Of a DNA stretch of 64,000 nt, positions 12,901-20,881 are shown in pieces. Numbering within the stretch: the stretch's first letter is position 1; each line of letters starts with the position of its first letter. A model generated the notes under the pieces. That model searched no databases and had not been told where the DNA came from. It saw only the letters and a list, made by a program, of their open reading frames with translations. Origin of the DNA: CALXVA01 sp944392465 (GTDB taxonomy: Bacteria > Bacillota > Clostridia > TANB77 > CAG-508); the NCBI GenBank assembly GCA_963931155.1, contig OZ006978.1, positions 496,001 through 560,000 of the forward strand. Direction: 5' to 3'. Made by a program: the position numbers and the translations under genes.

Positions 12901-13612
12901 TCTTTTCTTCATTCTTGTCAGTTTGCTCGCTATTTTTAGTTTCTTCTTCACTTTCTTGCATACCCTCCATTTCATAATATGCTATATGGTCTTCTGCAAA
13001 ATATATGTTACTAAATTCTTTTATTGTATACTCCCCTGTTGATGTTGTTATTGTTATTGGTTCTACATTTGTGTATATTTCATCTTCACTTTTTAGGAAT
13101 AAGTACTTATTTCCATCTGCCCTTGTTAAGTCTATCCCATTATACATTACTCCATCTGCCATCATAAAATCTGGATATCCTTCTACTTCTTCATAATTTA
13201 CTGTTATTAGCTTTGTATTTTTTCCTAAGTTTAGTAATGCATTTCCTTCATTTATGTATATTGGATAATTTATATCTATCTCTTTTTTATCATCTTCTCC
13301 TATGTAATATGAATTTAATTTTTTATATATCAAATCATTCTCTTGCACAGCAATTAAGCCCAAGTATGGTGCTAACTTGGACTTATCACTACTCTTTAAG
13401 TTCTCCACCATCTCTTTTCCTTCTATTGCATATCCACTATATGTTATTATTTGTTCTGGTGAATATCTTAAAAATATATAATATATTACTACTAGTATTA
13501 TTAGCATTACAACTATTCCTACTAGTATGAATACTGGTAGGTTATTTAATAGTGTAGCTCTCTCTCTCTCTCTCTCTCTCTCTAGAGCCATGCGGTTTTT
13601 AGCTTTTCTCAT
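3984..13612 (-). CDS. Giant GLUG-repeat surface protein, copy B, joined by two +1 shifts at CGG
   Basis: Read literally this is three overlapping frames (13612-8351, 8379-6253, 6296-3984). Skipping one C at each of two in-frame CGG codons (8371 and 6309) joins them into one 3208-residue protein with glycine at residues 1748 and 2435; the length then divides exactly by three. Order: cytoplasmic start with a phase-variable Glu-Arg tract (about 11-18), one membrane segment (about 26-50), a polar Asn/Glu-rich linker (about 215-380), several fibronectin-like beta domains (about 390-1000), a possible carbohydrate-binding-like jelly roll (about 1000-1140), long blocks of GLUG-type repeats (pattern VGGLVGY, about 1230-2600), more beta domains, and a C-terminal membrane segment (about 3177-3197) with a Lys-rich tail. 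GLUG repeats are typical of bacterial surface adhesins. Start ATG at 13612 follows AAAAGGAGA. The tract has 13 AG units, so the gene is in phase. Function as adhesin is inferred. Confidence 0.85.
6307..6309 (-). other. CGG +1 shift site, giant protein, residue 2435
   Basis: Coding strand reads ATA TCT CGG AAA CTG TTA. The current frame stops at 6253. Skipping the C (complement of 6309) gives TCT GGA AAC TGT TAT GTG GGA GGA, i.e. S-G-N-C-Y-V-G-G, and continues a GLUG repeat to the C terminus. Confidence 0.85.
8369..8371 (-). other. CGG +1 shift site, giant protein, residue 1748
   Basis: Coding strand reads TAT GGA GAC CGG TGG TTG and then stops at 8351. Skipping the C (complement of 8371) gives GAC GGT GGT TGC TAT ATA AAT, i.e. 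D-G-G-C-Y-I-N, continuing the GLUG repeat that begins with GYVGGMIYG just upstream. Confidence 0.85.
13558..13583 (-). repeat. (AG)13 coding tract of copy B, frame ON
   Basis: Thirteen CT units on the plus strand. The coding strand reads through them as four Glu-Arg pairs and enters A-T-L-L-N-N, the start of the membrane anchor. Only n = 1 modulo 3 (10, 13, 16) keeps this frame, so gain or loss of one or two units switches the gene off. Confidence 0.93.
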
Positions 13613-14165
13613 CTTTTATAGTCTCCTTTTCTCTTGTTTGCTGTGCCAATGGGATCTGTCCTGGGTGGCACAATGGTATTTTTATTATACCATAACTATT
13701 GTAAATTGGAATACCTTTTTTTATTTTTATTCTTTATTATTTATTGTAGCTTATTGTCGAATTTTAGAATACCGTTTTTCTTGATTCTAAGCTGTTTTTA
13801 TGTTATGTTTTTACTAATAATTATTTAAAAAGCATAATAATTAAAAAAGCCGGTTACAAAATTTGCTGACTTTTCTTTGATATAATTTTTTTGATAGTTA
13901 GCTTATATTCTATGTTTTATGCTTTTATATATTTAAGTTCTTTTCATATTTTAATTCTAATTTTATTTTAGTTTCTACTATTTTTTATACATTCATTTTA
14001 TATTCACATTATTAGCACATAATTTAAGGTTTTATAATTAATTTCATTTATTGATTATATCTCATATATCAAATACTTTATAGAAAAACTTCATTTCAAA
14101 ATTGGAATTATACAATATGTATTCTATTTAATTATTTATTATCTTTTGAAAGTGAGGTTTTGTTT
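13613..14165. other. Divergent intergenic region, giant gene / Rpn gene
   Basis: This 553-bp, extremely AT-rich region separates two divergent genes and must hold both promoters. It contains one copy of the 31-bp dispersed repeat close to the giant gene. I see no open reading frame, RNA gene or clear operator. Confidence 0.5.
13642..13672 (+). repeat. 31-bp dispersed palindrome-ended repeat, copy 1
   Basis: Begins TGTGCCAATGGGATCTG and ends CTGGGTGGCACA; the terminal 7 bases (TGTGCCA / TGGCACA) are inverted. It differs by one base from the copy at 46990-47020. It lies in the leader of the giant surface-protein gene, about 30 bp upstream of the start codon. Confidence 0.85.
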
Positions 14166-15086
14166 ATGCAAAATGATAATTATGAAAATACTATGGAAAA
14201 AAATAAAATTTTATCTCCTAAGATAGATGTCATATTTCAAATACTTTTTGGTGAAATTGGCAGTGAAAAAATTACGCAAGATTTACTTAGTTGTATTTTA
14301 AGTGAAAAAATTTATGATGTTAATTTGAATCAAAACATTGTTCTTAGAAGAGAATTACCAGAAGGGAAACTAGGTATAGTAGATGTTTTGGCAAAAATTA
14401 ATGATAATGAATATTGTAACATAGAAATGCAAATGACTAACAAGAAAAATATTATTAAAAGAATGTTGTATTATTGGTCAAGACAATATTCAAGAGAAAT
14501 AATGAAAAGCGAAAATTATCAAGATTTAAAAAGAACAATCATAATACTTATTGCTAATTTTGAACTAACAAATCTAAGTGAATTAGGATTTCATACAAAA
14601 TGGAAAATAATAGAAGAGAAAGAAAGAAAAATAATATTGACAGAAGACATGGAATTAAATATAATTGAGATACCCAAGGTACATAAATTAAAAGCAACTG
14701 GTAAGGAGCAAAAACTAAAAGAGTGGATATCTTTTTTAGAAAATCCAGAAAGCAAAGAGGTGTCTGTTTATATGGAAAAGAATGAAAGTATGAAAAGTGC
14801 TAAAAATAAATTAGATAAAATGAGCAAAGATGAAAAAGTTAGAAGGTTAGCAGAGCTAAGACAAAAAGCATTAATGGATGAAAGAGAAGCAGAATATACC
14901 GGTTATTGTAAGGGAGTAGAACAAGGAATTGAGCAAGGTATTGAACAAGGTATTAAACAGGGTATTAAACAAGGTACTATGCAACAAAATAAAGAAATTG
15001 CAAAAAAAATGCGAGAAAAAGGTGCTGATATATCTTTTATTGTCGAAATAACTGGATTGTCAGAGGAAGAAATCTTAAAATTGTAA
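14166..15086 (+). CDS. Rpn family PD-(D/E)XK nuclease (transposase_31-like)
   Basis: A 306-aa protein of the Rpn family (recombination-promoting nuclease, often annotated as PD-(D/E)XK nuclease family transposase). Seen: LSPKIDVIFQILFG at the start, a nuclease core with GIVDVLAKIND followed by YCNIEMQM (the D...ExQ pattern, about residues 72-92), then an amphipathic helix region with YYWSRQYSREI. The C-terminal part has five repeats of Glu/Lys-Gln-Gly-Ile (about 258-280), which is typical of the family, and a short helix pair ending LSEEEILKL. I prefer ATG at 14166 (after GTGAGG) over the TTG two codons upstream. Rpn proteins in E. coli promote RecA-independent recombination and have been linked to phage defence; here the role is inferred only from the family. 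It is monocistronic and ends in a strong hairpin. Confidence 0.85.
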   Translation: MQNDNYENTMEKNKILSPKIDVIFQILFGEIGSEKITQDLLSCILSEKIYDVNLNQNIVLRRELPEGKLGIVDVLAKINDNEYCNIEMQMTNKKNIIKRMLYYWSRQYSREIMKSENYQDLKRTIIILIANFELTNLSELGFHTKWKIIEEKERKIILTEDMELNIIEIPKVHKLKATGKEQKLKEWISFLENPESKEVSVYMEKNESMKSAKNKLDKMSKDEKVRRLAELRQKALMDEREAEYTGYCKGVEQGIEQGIEQGIKQGIKQGTMQQNKEIAKKMREKGADISFIVEITGLSEEEILKL

Positions 15087-15141
15087 ACTTTCTATTGAAT
15101 GTATAATCAAGCTTATTTATTTCAATTTTTTGGTTATATAT

Positions 15142-15193
15142 ATTCTAAAAAAACTGTAACATAAATCAAAATATGTTACAGTTTTTTTAGAAT
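15142..15193. terminator. 21-bp perfect hairpin after the Rpn gene
   Basis: Perfect 21-base arms (15142-15162 and 15173-15193) around a 10-base loop, with seven A on the left arm and seven T on the right. It works as an intrinsic terminator for the Rpn gene and insulates the agr regulator genes. Confidence 0.88.
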
Positions 15194-15270
15194 ATTGAAA
15201 AAAATATGTTATAAAATATATTAATCTAAAATATTTCGACAATTAATTTTATTTTTCTAAAAATTTTATA

Positions 15271-15299
15271 TTGACAACAAAAAGTTTTTAGATTATATT
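15271..15299 (+). promoter_or_regulatory. Vegetative promoter of the agr regulator genes
   Basis: TTGACA at 15271 and TATATT at 15294 are separated by 17 bp, an ideal sigma-A promoter about 85 bp ahead of the response-regulator start. Just downstream ACTGGAAAAAACTGGTTG contains a short direct repeat (ACTGG) that could be a regulator site; that part is speculation. Confidence 0.65.
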
Positions 15300-15385
15300 T
15301 ATATAGTGACTGGAAAAAACTGGTTGTATTTTTCAGTTTGTCGAAATTAAATTCAGATTTTTATTTAAAAATACGGAGGATGAAC

Positions 15386-16126
15386 ATGTTAAATTTTGTT
15401 ATATGTGATGATAATCCTAGCGCTATTGATAAATTATCTAAGATGTTAAATTCTATTATCGATTCTAATAACTTAAAGGGTAAAGTGATTTTTTCTACTA
15501 GTAATCCAAGGGAATTGTTGAATTTTGTAAGAAATAATCAAATACACGTATTGCTATTAGATATAGATTTAAAGTCTTCAATATCTGGATTAAAACTGGC
15601 AGAAGAAATAAGAAAGGTTGATAAAAATGTTTATATTATTTTTATAACAGGTCATTTTGAATATGGCTTAGTTGCATACAAGTATAAAACATTTGATTTT
15701 TTGCAAAAACCTTTAACAAAAGAAAGATTTGAAGAAACAGTTCTGAGACTTTACTCTGATATTTTTGGAAGTAATGATAGATACATAAGATTAGATAATG
15801 ATAAAACTGTAATTAAAGAAAATAGCATTAGGTTTATAAAAAAAGATGGTATGAAGGTAATATTTCACACAGATACAAGAAACTATGAAACTTATAGCTC
15901 TTTTAGTAAGATATCTGATATGTTACCTTATAATTTTGTTAGATGTCATAAGTCTTACATAGTTAATATAAAAAAGATAAACGATATAGATTTATCAAAT
16001 AATGTAATATTATTTTCTAAAGATGATCAATGTTATATTGGTCCAAAATATAAAAATGAATTTATGGAGGTTTTAAACAATGAATTTTATCCAAACAATT
16101 TGGTCAGCATTGACCACACCAAATGA
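15386..16126 (+). CDS. AgrA-like LytTR response regulator
   Basis: A 246-aa two-domain response regulator. The receiver domain (about 1-125) has CDD near the start and the phosphoacceptor Asp59 in LLLDIDL, followed by the conserved T (FITGH) and K (LQKPL). The LytTR DNA-binding domain (about 140-240) ends with the typical F-V-R-C-H-K-S-Y-I-V-N motif. Proteins of this type switch on virulence, sporulation or toxin genes in response to a cyclic peptide. Start: ATG at 15386, six bases after GGAGG; the upstream TTG at 15338 lacks a ribosome site. Its 3' end overlaps the kinase gene by 47 bp, so the two are translated from one message. The peptide genes lie beyond the kinase on the opposite strand. 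Confidence 0.9.
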   Translation: MLNFVICDDNPSAIDKLSKMLNSIIDSNNLKGKVIFSTSNPRELLNFVRNNQIHVLLLDIDLKSSISGLKLAEEIRKVDKNVYIIFITGHFEYGLVAYKYKTFDFLQKPLTKERFEETVLRLYSDIFGSNDRYIRLDNDKTVIKENSIRFIKKDGMKVIFHTDTRNYETYSSFSKISDMLPYNFVRCHKSYIVNIKKINDIDLSNNVILFSKDDQCYIGPKYKNEFMEVLNNEFYPNNLVSIDHTK

Positions 16127-17435
16127 AATGTTAACTAAATTTTTATCAATTCCATTAACATTCCTAGAGTTTTATGTAGGAATGCTCTTTTTCACCACAA
16201 TATTAAATATAGAAACAACAAAAAAATCAAGATTAATATTTACTTTAGTATATGTACTTATTGCAAACATTCTATTATTTGCAATTTCAAATTCATCTTA
16301 TGTTTTTATTAATATAATTTTACTACCTATTTTAACATACTTCATTTTGAAAACAAGTGTAATAAAAAGTATCGCTGCCACAGCATTAACTTTCTTAACT
16401 ACTGCCGTATTAGAATTTATATGTTTAAGTTTTACAAAATATGTATTTTCTATTAATTATAGTTTACTTGTTTCTGTTCCTCTTTATAGAGTTATTATAT
16501 TACTAGTAATGTATACAATACTTTATATAATTTATAAACTTATTAAGTATTTTAAAGTAAATATCGAAGTATTTGATAACATGAATACAAAGAATAAAAC
16601 TTTTATAATTGCAAGTATTATTCTATGTTTAATCATTATTGCAACACAATCTTATTTAGTAATATTTTATAGTGACAATTTGCCATTTTTAATTACATTT
16701 ATAGCAATATTTGGTTTAGTTGCATATTCGGCTATAAGCATCTATAACTTAATTAATCTTTCTAAACTTGAACTTACCAAAAGAGATTTAGAAAGTGCAA
16801 ACCTTAATATTCACTCTTTAACAATTTTGCATGATACAGTTAGATCTTTTAAGCATGATTTTGATAATATTGTTAATGGTATTGGTGGTTATATAGTAAC
16901 AAATGATATGGACGGATTAAAGAAATACTATAATCAATTATTAGAAGATTGTCAGAAAACAAATAATTTATATGCACTATCTCCTAATGTTATTAACCAC
17001 CCTGCAATTTATCATATGCTTGCAACTAAATATTATGATGCTGACCAAAAGAATGTAAATATTTCTTTAAATGTATTTTTAGATTTAAATGAAATAGAAA
17101 AACGTATGAAAATTTATGACTTTACTAGAATTCTTGGTATATTATTAGATAATGCAATTGATGCAGCAACTGAATGTGATAAGAAACAAATTAACGTTAC
17201 ATTTAGAAAAGAAATTAATAATAATGACCTTATTTTAGTTATTATTCAAAACACTTATAAAAATAAAGATGTAAATACTGAAACAATTTATCAAAAAGGT
17301 ATATCTTCTAAAGAAAATCATAGTGGACTTGGATTATGGAAAGTAAGACAAATATTAATGAGAAATAATAATCTAAATTTATTTACGACAAAGAATGATG
17401 AATTCTTCACACAACAATTTGAAATATATAAATAA
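16080..17435 (+). CDS. AgrC-like GHKL sensor histidine kinase
   Basis: A 451-aa membrane receptor for the autoinducing peptide. Six or seven hydrophobic segments fill residues ~20-240, followed by a short coiled stretch, a dimerisation helix with phosphoacceptor His259 in RSFKHDFDNI, and a C-terminal ATPase domain with the N box LLDNAIDAA (about 355-363) and a G box SGLGLWKVR (about 418-426). This layout is that of AgrC/ComD-type kinases of class HPK10. The start ATG at 16080 lies after TATGGAGG within the end of the regulator gene. Gene order regulator-then-kinase is the reverse of staphylococcal agrCA. A hairpin with an AAAAGATAG stem follows the stop. Confidence 0.9.
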   Translation: MNFIQTIWSALTTPNEMLTKFLSIPLTFLEFYVGMLFFTTILNIETTKKSRLIFTLVYVLIANILLFAISNSSYVFINIILLPILTYFILKTSVIKSIAATALTFLTTAVLEFICLSFTKYVFSINYSLLVSVPLYRVIILLVMYTILYIIYKLIKYFKVNIEVFDNMNTKNKTFIIASIILCLIIIATQSYLVIFYSDNLPFLITFIAIFGLVAYSAISIYNLINLSKLELTKRDLESANLNIHSLTILHDTVRSFKHDFDNIVNGIGGYIVTNDMDGLKKYYNQLLEDCQKTNNLYALSPNVINHPAIYHMLATKYYDADQKNVNISLNVFLDLNEIEKRMKIYDFTRILGILLDNAIDAATECDKKQINVTFRKEINNNDLILVIIQNTYKNKDVNTETIYQKGISSKENHSGLGLWKVRQILMRNNNLNLFTTKNDEFFTQQFEIYK

Positions 17436-17441
17436 CCGTAG

Positions 17442-17479
17442 AAAAGATAGTTTCATATTAAAATATGTTACTATCTTTT
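17442..17479. terminator. Terminator hairpin after agrC
   Basis: Arms AAAAGATAGT and ACTATCTTTT, extended inward by CATATT/AATATG after a TT/TT mismatch. It lies seven bases after the kinase stop and separates it from the converging agrBD transcript. Confidence 0.78.
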
Positions 17480-17573
17480 CCTTTAGTCGAATATTAGATT
17501 TTATTATATTGATTCTTTTAATCAACGCTATTTTTGTTTTGGAACTTGTTTTTTATAATTTTCTCACTTAATT

Positions 17574-17696
17574 TTACTTATCTTTTTTTATTAAAGATGT
17601 TGGCATTTTTGGTTGATGAATTACACCAAATATCAAGCATGCTGTATTAGTAGATTTTGCATATTTTTCTGCCAATTTTTTTAATTCTTTTAACAT
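17574..17696 (-). CDS. agrD: AgrD-like autoinducing peptide precursor
   Basis: A 40-aa peptide too short for most gene finders. It has a Lys-rich amphipathic leader (residues 1-14, MLKELKKLAEKYAK), then STNTAC, a hydrophobic core Cys20-Leu-Ile-Phe-Gly-Val-Ile26, the cleavage motif H-Q-P-K-M-P (27-32) and a charged tail. This is the standard build of clostridial cyclic-lactone autoinducer precursors: AgrB cuts before the QPK-type motif and closes a thiolactone between the Cys and the new C-terminal residue. I infer a ring from Cys20 to about Ile26, i.e. a seven-residue peptide, longer than the usual five. The start ATG at 17696 follows AAGGAGGAGG, a very strong ribosome site. It lies 67 bp downstream of agrB on the same strand. 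Confidence 0.92.
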   Translation of the reverse strand: MLKELKKLAEKYAKSTNTACLIFGVIHQPKMPTSLIKKDK

Positions 17697-17730
17697 AAAA
17701 CCTCCTCCTTTGTAAAAAATATTTATAATA

Positions 17731-17751
17731 AAACACCGCCGGCAGGTGTTT
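17731..17751 (-). promoter_or_regulatory. Hairpin between agrB and agrD
   Basis: A seven-base stem (AAACACC / GGTGTTT) closes a GC-rich seven-base loop and, on the coding strand, is followed by a T-rich stretch. It resembles a weak terminator or attenuator that could set the ratio of agrD to agrB transcript; it could also be an RNA processing or stability element. Confidence 0.5.
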
Positions 17752-17763
17752 ATTACCGTGTAA

Positions 17764-18390
17764 TTAGTTTAATTCAATTTTTCCCTGCTCATACATTTCA
17801 TGACCATATTCATTTTTAGTAAGTTTAAACGCTATTCTTGTTATTGTTATGGTTTGAATAATACTTCCTAATATTAAAATATTAGATAGTATTCTGTCTG
17901 GTATTATTATTGCTATGATAAGCATTATAGTTAGTAAAATATATGATAATATTTTTTTCTTTTTTCTTTCTTCTTTGCTAATTATTGGAACATTTTCTGT
18001 ATCTGCTGGTGCATATATACTTATCATTAATATTCCAAATATAAAAGCAAGTCCTACTAATATATATTTTTCTAAACTGTCTAAATATAAATATTTGCTT
18101 ATAAGTACATTACCTAAGTAAAACAAATTAGTTGTTATTATGCATCCTATATGTGTATGAAGGTGAAATCCTCCTGATACACCTCTATATGGTGCAATTG
18201 CTATAAATGCAAATAGTACGTACCAGCCAACTCCTAAAAGAAAACCTATTACAAATAGTAATATTATTTTTGGTATTTCGCCTAAAATTAGTTGTAGTCC
18301 ATATAATATTACTTCTCCTTGTTCTTCTGTAATATCTGGCATTTTGTTTTTCATTTTTTTCAATATGAAGGTACAAAATTTATCAACCAA
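17764..18390 (-). CDS. agrB: AgrB-like accessory gene regulator protease
   Basis: A 208-aa membrane endopeptidase that trims and cyclises the AgrD peptide. Seen: the family region with RGVSGGFHLHTHIGC, which holds the catalytic His (about residue 76) and Cys (about 84), an upstream EEQGEVILYGLQLILGE motif, and five to six hydrophobic segments. Start is TTG at 18390 with GAGGTG eight bases upstream. It is transcribed away from the receptor genes' start and converges with them, so the quorum-sensing system is encoded by two convergent two-gene units (regulator-kinase on plus, agrB-agrD on minus). Confidence 0.93.
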   Translation of the reverse strand: MVDKFCTFILKKMKNKMPDITEEQGEVILYGLQLILGEIPKIILLFVIGFLLGVGWYVLFAFIAIAPYRGVSGGFHLHTHIGCIITTNLFYLGNVLISKYLYLDSLEKYILVGLAFIFGILMISIYAPADTENVPIISKEERKKKKILSYILLTIMLIIAIIIPDRILSNILILGSIIQTITITRIAFKLTKNEYGHEMYEQGKIELN

Positions 18391-18550
18391 ATTTTTTTCA
18401 CCTCTTTTATTAATTAGTTTTTCTTTTAGAGACTGAAATTATAATATTACATTTTTTGTCTTTTTTCACTTTTATTTTACAAAATGTCCGTTTTTCTATA
18501 CAAAAATTTAATTTTTGATTTTTATATAATATTTTGGCACTTTTATAAAA

Positions 18551-18636
18551 TAAGAAAATTAACCTTGTTATATAGGAAAAATCGTAAAAAGTATTTAAAT
18601 TTCAAGAAAAAAAAGAATCAATTGATTCTTTTTATA
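18551..18636. repeat. Conserved ~55-nt element next to a terminator, copy 1
   Basis: The plus strand holds AAGAAAATTAAC, TTGTTATATA and GAAAAATCGT followed by an A/T stretch and the hairpin at 18611-18632 (AAAGAATCA/TGATTCTTT). The same order of blocks with few changes recurs at 31186-31270. The hairpin serves as terminator for the pseudouridine synthase gene; what the conserved flank does is unknown. It may be a promoter, since on the minus strand it precedes agrB by about 170 bp. Confidence 0.55.
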
Positions 18637-19318
18637 ACTCTACCCCCTCTATTATTTTCCAACTACCATTTACTTCTGGTATAGATTTAAATGTCATTTC
18701 TTTTTTTGTAATTGGATGCTTAATTGTAAGTTCATATGCCCATAAGCATATTTGCTTTCCGTGTCCTCTTCCTCCATATTTTTGGTCTCCATATATGCTA
18801 TGGTCTCTGCTTGAAAGTTGTACTCTTATTTGATGATGTCTTCCTGTATGTAAATTTACTTTTAGTAAAGATAAATTTGTTTCTTCGTTATATTTAAGTT
18901 CTTCATAATCTAATATTGCAAGTTTTGAATTTTTAGTTCCTTCTTTTACAACTTTGCTCATGTTGTTTCTTTCATTTTTTAGCAAATAGTCTTCTAATAT
19001 TCCGCTTCTGTTTTCCATTCTTCCGTTTACTATCACCAAATATGTTTTTCTAAATATTTTTTCTCGAACTTGTTCACTTAATCTTCCTGCTGATTTAGAT
19101 GTTTTTGCAAATACCATAACTCCACCAACTGGTCTATCTAGTCTATGTATTAAACCTAAATATACATTTCCTGGCTTATTATATTTTTCTTTTAGATATG
19201 TTTTTATTATTGTAAGCATGTCTACATCACCTGTTTTATCTCCTTGTGATGGTATATTTACAGGCTTTTCTACTACTATTATATGGTTGTCTTCATATAT
19301 TACTTTTAAATTTTGCAT
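18632..19318 (-). CDS. RluD-family pseudouridine synthase
   Basis: A 228-aa enzyme that isomerises uridines in RNA to pseudouridine. The catalytic motif GLIHRLDRPVGGVMVFAKT (about 54-72) holds the catalytic Asp, and the C-terminal part has the family motifs VNLHTGRHHQIRVQL and H-S-I-Y-G-D-Q-K-Y-G. There is no N-terminal S4 domain, so it belongs to the short RluA/RluC-like group often annotated as RluD-like. The start ATG at 19318 has a modest AAAGGA site. Its exact rRNA or tRNA target cannot be told from the sequence. Confidence 0.9.
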   Translation of the reverse strand: MQNLKVIYEDNHIIVVEKPVNIPSQGDKTGDVDMLTIIKTYLKEKYNKPGNVYLGLIHRLDRPVGGVMVFAKTSKSAGRLSEQVREKIFRKTYLVIVNGRMENRSGILEDYLLKNERNNMSKVVKEGTKNSKLAILDYEELKYNEETNLSLLKVNLHTGRHHQIRVQLSSRDHSIYGDQKYGGRGHGKQICLWAYELTIKHPITKKEMTFKSIPEVNGSWKIIEGVEL

Positions 19319-19486
19319 TTTTTATTCCTTTTCTTTTTTAAAATTTGATTTTTATTATAATTATAGAATAGTCCCAAATTTATTTGTTCTTTATTTTATT
19401 CTTGGTACTTTATGTGTGCTTAGCCTCTGCCTATAATGATAGATTTTCAAGTTTCAAAGGCAAGTGTTATTTGCCTTTTTTTGGGG

Positions 19487-20344
19487 CTAACTTTCCCATC
19501 TTCCATAAATTCCACATGGTAGTATTAATTTTGAATTTGTCATTGGTAGCCCTATTTCTCCATGTGATAATTTTCCTTCATTTTTTATATTTAATCTTAA
19601 AATGTTTTCTAATACTGTACTAGATATTCCTGTAGTGTATGAGTTTATTAAAAAGAATAATGGATTGTCTGATAATACTTTAGAGCATAATTCTACTAAA
19701 TCTGCTATATTGTCTTCAAACTTCCATACTTCTCCATTTGTTCCTCTTCCATATGATGGAGGATCCATAATTATGCCATCATATTTATGCCCTCTTCTTA
19801 TTTCTCTATTTACAAATTTAACAACATCATCTACTATAAATCTAACTGGTCTATCTGCTAATCCTGATGTTGCTAAGTTTTCCTTTGCCCATGCTGTCAT
19901 TCCTTTTGAACTATCTACATGACATACTTTAGCACCGGCATAACTACATGCTACTGTAGCTCCTCCTGTATATGCAAATAAGTTTAATACATTAATCTCT
20001 CTTTTGGCATTTTTTATTTTAGATATCATCCAGTCCCAGTTAACAGCTTGCTCTGGAAATAGCCCTGTGTGTTTAAATCCCATTGGTTTTATATTAAAGG
20101 TTAATTCTTTGTATTTTATTTGCCAATTTTCCGGCATTTTTTTGTTATATTTCCAACCTCCACCACCAGATGAACTTCTATTATATCTTGCATTTGCCAT
20201 ATCCCATTTCTTTGGAAATGATTTGTTCTTCCATATTATTTGTGGATCCGGTCTTATTAATACAACATTTCCCCATCTTTCTAATTTTTCACCATTTGCC
20301 ATGTCTAATATTTCGTAATCTTTCCAATTATTTGCTATGTTCAT
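19487..20344 (-). CDS. RlmI-like class I SAM-dependent methyltransferase
   Basis: A 285-aa protein related to 23S rRNA (cytosine) methyltransferases of the RlmI/COG1092 group but lacking the N-terminal PUA domain. Seen: an aromatic N-terminal beta region with GGGGWKYNKK, then HTGLFPEQAVNWDWM, the SAM-binding motif VLNLFAYTGGATVAC (about 131-145), the acidic residue in CHVDSS, VDDVVKF, and the motif IIMDPPSYGRG (about 197-207), which is the D-P-P-S-Y/F catalytic loop. Start ATG at 20344 follows CGGAGG. The substrate is inferred from the family. Confidence 0.88.
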   Translation of the reverse strand: MNIANNWKDYEILDMANGEKLERWGNVVLIRPDPQIIWKNKSFPKKWDMANARYNRSSSGGGGWKYNKKMPENWQIKYKELTFNIKPMGFKHTGLFPEQAVNWDWMISKIKNAKREINVLNLFAYTGGATVACSYAGAKVCHVDSSKGMTAWAKENLATSGLADRPVRFIVDDVVKFVNREIRRGHKYDGIIMDPPSYGRGTNGEVWKFEDNIADLVELCSKVLSDNPLFFLINSYTTGISSTVLENILRLNIKNEGKLSHGEIGLPMTNSKLILPCGIYGRWES

Positions 20345-20408
20345 TTTTACCTCCGTTACTTTTAATTAACTCTCATTAATTTAATATGCCTCAACTTTTT
20401 TCCATAAA

Positions 20409-20603
20409 TTATATCTCAATTAATATATTTACAAAATTCGAAATTAATACCAAGTCTAATATCATAAATCCTATCATTGCTGAAACTATAGTAATTATAA
20501 ATTTATGTTTCATGCACTTCTTTATAAAATCATGTTTTTTCTTTCTACTTTTACCTACTTGTCCTTTATTTATGCTAATTAAAATATCTTTTGCATACTC
20601 CAT
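20409..20603 (-). CDS. Small basic single-pass membrane protein, unknown
   Basis: A 64-aa peptide with a very basic N-terminal half (GKSRKKKHDFIKK) and one hydrophobic segment (about residues 36-60, IITIVSAMIGFMILDLVL). The ATG at 20603 is preceded by AGGGGGAT, a plausible ribosome site. I do not recognise a family. It could be a membrane-anchored small protein of the kind common in Clostridia. Confidence 0.5.
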   Translation of the reverse strand: MEYAKDILISINKGQVGKSRKKKHDFIKKCMKHKFIITIVSAMIGFMILDLVLISNFVNILIEI

Positions 20604-20881
20604 TATACAAATCCCCCTATCTATATTTTCTATTAATATAGATATTCATAATTTGTATAAATATTACTAAAATTGTTCATCATAAATTTACTAAAACCTA
20701 TTTAAAAAAACATTTTATTATAGATTATTATATTATACGCAAAATTTCTTATTTATTTATGAGAAGTCTAATATATTGTAAAAACAATTCAATAATTTTC
20801 CTTTATTCATGTTTCAGACAGTGAGGATAAAATCCTAAAGTTTATGTCAGTTATAATATTTTTATGTAACAGATTTCCTCT

